DNA from: Acidimicrobiia bacterium | GTDB lineage: Bacteria; Acidobacteriota; Vicinamibacteria; Vicinamibacterales; CAVVIG01 | Reading direction: 5' to 3' | DNA length: 64,000 nucleotides | NCBI GenBank assembly: GCA_016871175.1 | Contig: VFZL01000012.1 | Span: 1-64,000 of the forward strand | Shown: positions 62,014 to 64,000 of the stretch, piece after piece | Layout: every line of letters starts with the position of its first letter | Position numbering within the stretch: the first letter of the stretch is position 1 | Program-made: the position numbers and the translations under genes | Notes under the pieces: model-generated | The model's input: only the letters and a program-made list of their open reading frames with translations | Database searches by the model: none | What the model was told of the DNA's origin: nothing

Positions 62014-63972
62014 ATGTCCCGCATCCGTTCACTCGCGACCGTTGGTGGCACGATCGCCGCAGTAGCCCTGGTTGGCAGCGTCCTCGCGATTCGCACCGGC
62101 GCGCAGTCCTCGTCGGCTGCCGGCGAGTGGCGTTACTACAGCGCCGACCCTGGGGCCTCGAAATACTCCGCGCTCGACGCCATCAACGCGGGGAACGTCA
62201 CCCGGCTCAAGGTCGCCTGGCGGCACTTGGCGCTGGATCCGGAGCTGCGCACGTCGGTCCGTGGGCTGACGGCGGGCAACTACTACCGCGTGACGCCCCT
62301 CATGGTCGGTGGGCGGCTCTACGTCCAGAACTCGGTTGGCCTCGTTGAAGCGCTCGATCCCGCCACCGGTCGTGCGATCTGGACGCAGAAACCGCTCGAG
62401 CCCGGGCTGGCCGGGTTGACCGGCGCCACAGTCGCGCGCGGGGTCGCGTACTGGCGGGGAGGAGATGACGAGCGCATCTTCACCGTGCGGAAGAACCTCC
62501 TGTTCGCGCTGAACGCGAAGACTGGCGACCCAGTGCCGACCTTCGCCAAGCAAGGGCAGTTCGACCTGCAGTTGGGCGTCGGACCTGACGCTGCGTACAA
62601 CTGGGGCGGATCGCCATTGGTCGTGAATGACGTCCTGGTCATCGGATCGAATCTCGGCGACTTTCCCAACAAGAAGACGGGCACGCCTGGCGACGTCCGT
62701 GCATACGACGCGCGGACGGGCCGCCTGTTGTGGACGTTCCACGTCATCCCGCATGCGGGCGAGTTCGGCCACGACACGTGGGGAGGCGACTCCGCCGAGT
62801 ACACCGGTGCCACCAACATGTGGACCTCGCCGAGCGCGGATCCCGAGCTCGGGTACGTGTATATCCCGCTGTCGTCCCCGACCAACGATTGGTACGGGGG
62901 ACATCGCCTCGGGAACAACCTGTTCTCAGACAGTCTTGTGTGCCTCGACGCCAAGACCGGCAAGCGCGTGTGGCACTTCCAGACCGTCCATCACGACCTC
63001 TGGGACTACGACCTTCCCGCGTCGCCCATCCTCGCCGATATCACCGTGGACGGAAGACGGATCAAGGCGGTGGTGCAGCTGACGAAGCAGGGCTTCGCGT
63101 TTGCGTTCGATCGCGCGACCGGACAACCGGTGTGGCCCATCGAAGAACGTCCCGTTCCGCAGTCCACCGTGCCCGGCGAGCAGGCGTCACGCACGCAGCC
63201 GTTTCCGACCAGGCCTCCCGCCTTCGCCAAGCAGGGGATTGCGGTCGACGATCTGATTGACTTCACGCCGCAGCTGCGCGCGGAAGCCAAAGCCATCGCG
63301 GATCAGTACGTGTACGGATCGATGTTCACGCCGCCGCCGGTCCTCGGCGCCGACGGAAAGAAGGGTCTGCTGCAGATGCCGGGCTGGGTCGGCGGTGCGG
63401 ATTGGAACGGCGGAGCGTTCGACCATGAGACGGGCGCGCTGTATGTGCCGTCGATCAATGCGCCGATTATCTCGGTCGTGTCCGCACCAGATCCGAAGGT
63501 GTCCGACTTCCGTTACATGAACCCGCTCGGCATCAAGGAGCGTGTCGTCGAGGGCCCCCAGGGCCTTCCGTTGCTGAAGCCGCCCTACGGCACGATCGTC
63601 AAGATCGACCTGAACAAGGGCGTGATCGACTGGACTGTTCCCAACGGTGACGGCCCGCGAAACCATCCGGCGCTGAGGGCACTGAACCTCCCACCGATGG
63701 GCCAGCCAGGCCGAGCGGCGCCGTTGCTGACGAAGGCGCTGCTGTTCATCGGTGAGGGTGATCCCGCTGCGGCGGTCAATCCGCCGGGCGGTGGCGGCAA
63801 TATCTTCCGCGCGTACGACAAGGCGACAGGTGCCGTCCTCTGGTCGATGGACCTCGGCGCCGGCACGACGGGAGCGCCGATGACGTATCTGTTCAAGGGC
63901 CGGCAGTATGTCGTCGTTGCGGTGGGATCGACCAATCATCCCGCGGAACTGGTGGCGCTGACGCTCGAATAG
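62014..63972 (+). CDS. PQQ-dependent dehydrogenase, glucose-dehydrogenase-like (fourth copy)
   Basis: This 652-residue secreted quinoprotein from ATG 62014 (GTGAGG upstream) resembles the membrane glucose dehydrogenase (GCD) catalytic domain without its membrane part. It shows WRYYSADPGASKYSALDAI, HDTWGGDSAEYTGATNMWTS and FQTVHHDLWDYDLPASPILAD. In GCD the D-x-D after HHDLW is usual, so it does not imply lanthanide use here. A signal peptide (to about residue 31) predicts a soluble periplasmic enzyme. It is the last gene in the window, 28 bp from the edge. Confidence 0.92.
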   Translation: MSRIRSLATVGGTIAAVALVGSVLAIRTGAQSSSAAGEWRYYSADPGASKYSALDAINAGNVTRLKVAWRHLALDPELRTSVRGLTAGNYYRVTPLMVGGRLYVQNSVGLVEALDPATGRAIWTQKPLEPGLAGLTGATVARGVAYWRGGDDERIFTVRKNLLFALNAKTGDPVPTFAKQGQFDLQLGVGPDAAYNWGGSPLVVNDVLVIGSNLGDFPNKKTGTPGDVRAYDARTGRLLWTFHVIPHAGEFGHDTWGGDSAEYTGATNMWTSPSADPELGYVYIPLSSPTNDWYGGHRLGNNLFSDSLVCLDAKTGKRVWHFQTVHHDLWDYDLPASPILADITVDGRRIKAVVQLTKQGFAFAFDRATGQPVWPIEERPVPQSTVPGEQASRTQPFPTRPPAFAKQGIAVDDLIDFTPQLRAEAKAIADQYVYGSMFTPPPVLGADGKKGLLQMPGWVGGADWNGGAFDHETGALYVPSINAPIISVVSAPDPKVSDFRYMNPLGIKERVVEGPQGLPLLKPPYGTIVKIDLNKGVIDWTVPNGDGPRNHPALRALNLPPMGQPGRAAPLLTKALLFIGEGDPAAAVNPPGGGGNIFRAYDKATGAVLWSMDLGAGTTGAPMTYLFKGRQYVVVAVGSTNHPAELVALTLE

Positions 63973-64000
63973 GGCGTCTGGGCAGGCAGGGGACTCGGTA

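Overview
The window is GC-rich, densely coding bacterial chromosome. The gene content fits Acidobacteriota, most likely a Vicinamibacterales-type soil or sediment lineage. The supporting features are an Oar-like TonB-dependent receptor with an N-terminal carboxypeptidase-regulatory domain, three von Willebrand A 'VWFA-related' secreted proteins, a Ser/Thr kinase fused to a membrane segment and TPRs, several secreted quinoproteins, and a CobA-HemD fusion. This taxonomic call is an inference from families; there is no rRNA gene in the window.

Layout. 1-8926 (minus): partial TonB receptor, then a probable operon read from 8926 downwards: diheme cytochrome c, PQQ alcohol dehydrogenase, unknown membrane protein, CitMHS transporter, AtuA, AtuA C-terminal-like protein and a truncated hydrolase. 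9329-14733 (plus): small basic protein, YVTN lipoprotein, second PQQ dehydrogenase, two secreted cupins, cytochrome c. 14751-17553 (minus): third PQQ dehydrogenase and an NHL propeller. 17702-23337: kinase-TPR, PEGA protein, small motility-like protein, DUF1232 protein, alpha/beta hydrolase. 23441-32588 (minus): tetrapyrrole operon hemX-hemA-hemC-cobA/hemD-hemB-hemL preceded by two VWFA genes and a consensus promoter placed for leaderless transcription. 32671-38080 (plus): two degenerate complex-I antiporter-like proteins followed by the F0 half of ATP synthase (atpZ, atpI-like, atpB, atpE, atpF) with a Rex-like operator between them and no F1 genes. 38688-46696 (minus): third VWFA protein, a sulfatase-like/TPR protein split by one in-frame TGA, a TPR protein, DUF420, ctaB, cupredoxin-like lipoprotein, M23 peptidase. 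46782-46856: tRNA-Glu(CTC). 47017-54390 (minus): carboxymuconolactone decarboxylase-like protein, decayed PLP decarboxylase, SMP-30 protein, VOC protein, LVIVD and PQQ-like propellers. 54825-63972: frameshifted beta-helix gene, Tat-exported ThDP enzyme (minus), CxxC bicupin, epoxide hydrolase, TauE/SafE permease and a fourth PQQ dehydrogenase.

How it fits together. Much of the window encodes a periplasmic oxidative catabolism toolkit: quinoproteins passing electrons to c-type cytochromes, with secreted cupins, hydrolases and propeller proteins beside them. The same stretch carries haem synthesis, haem O synthase, a cytochrome-oxidase-assembly-type DUF420 protein and F0 genes, that is, the machinery that would use those electrons.

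Most notable non-gene signals: (i) a dispersed hairpin repeat present at least twice; (ii) tandem 7- and 8-bp repeats filling four intra-operon spacers just ahead of genes that lack a visible Shine-Dalgarno; (iii) a Rex-like site at the F0 operon. At least two genes are clearly broken by frameshifts, and two more look damaged.
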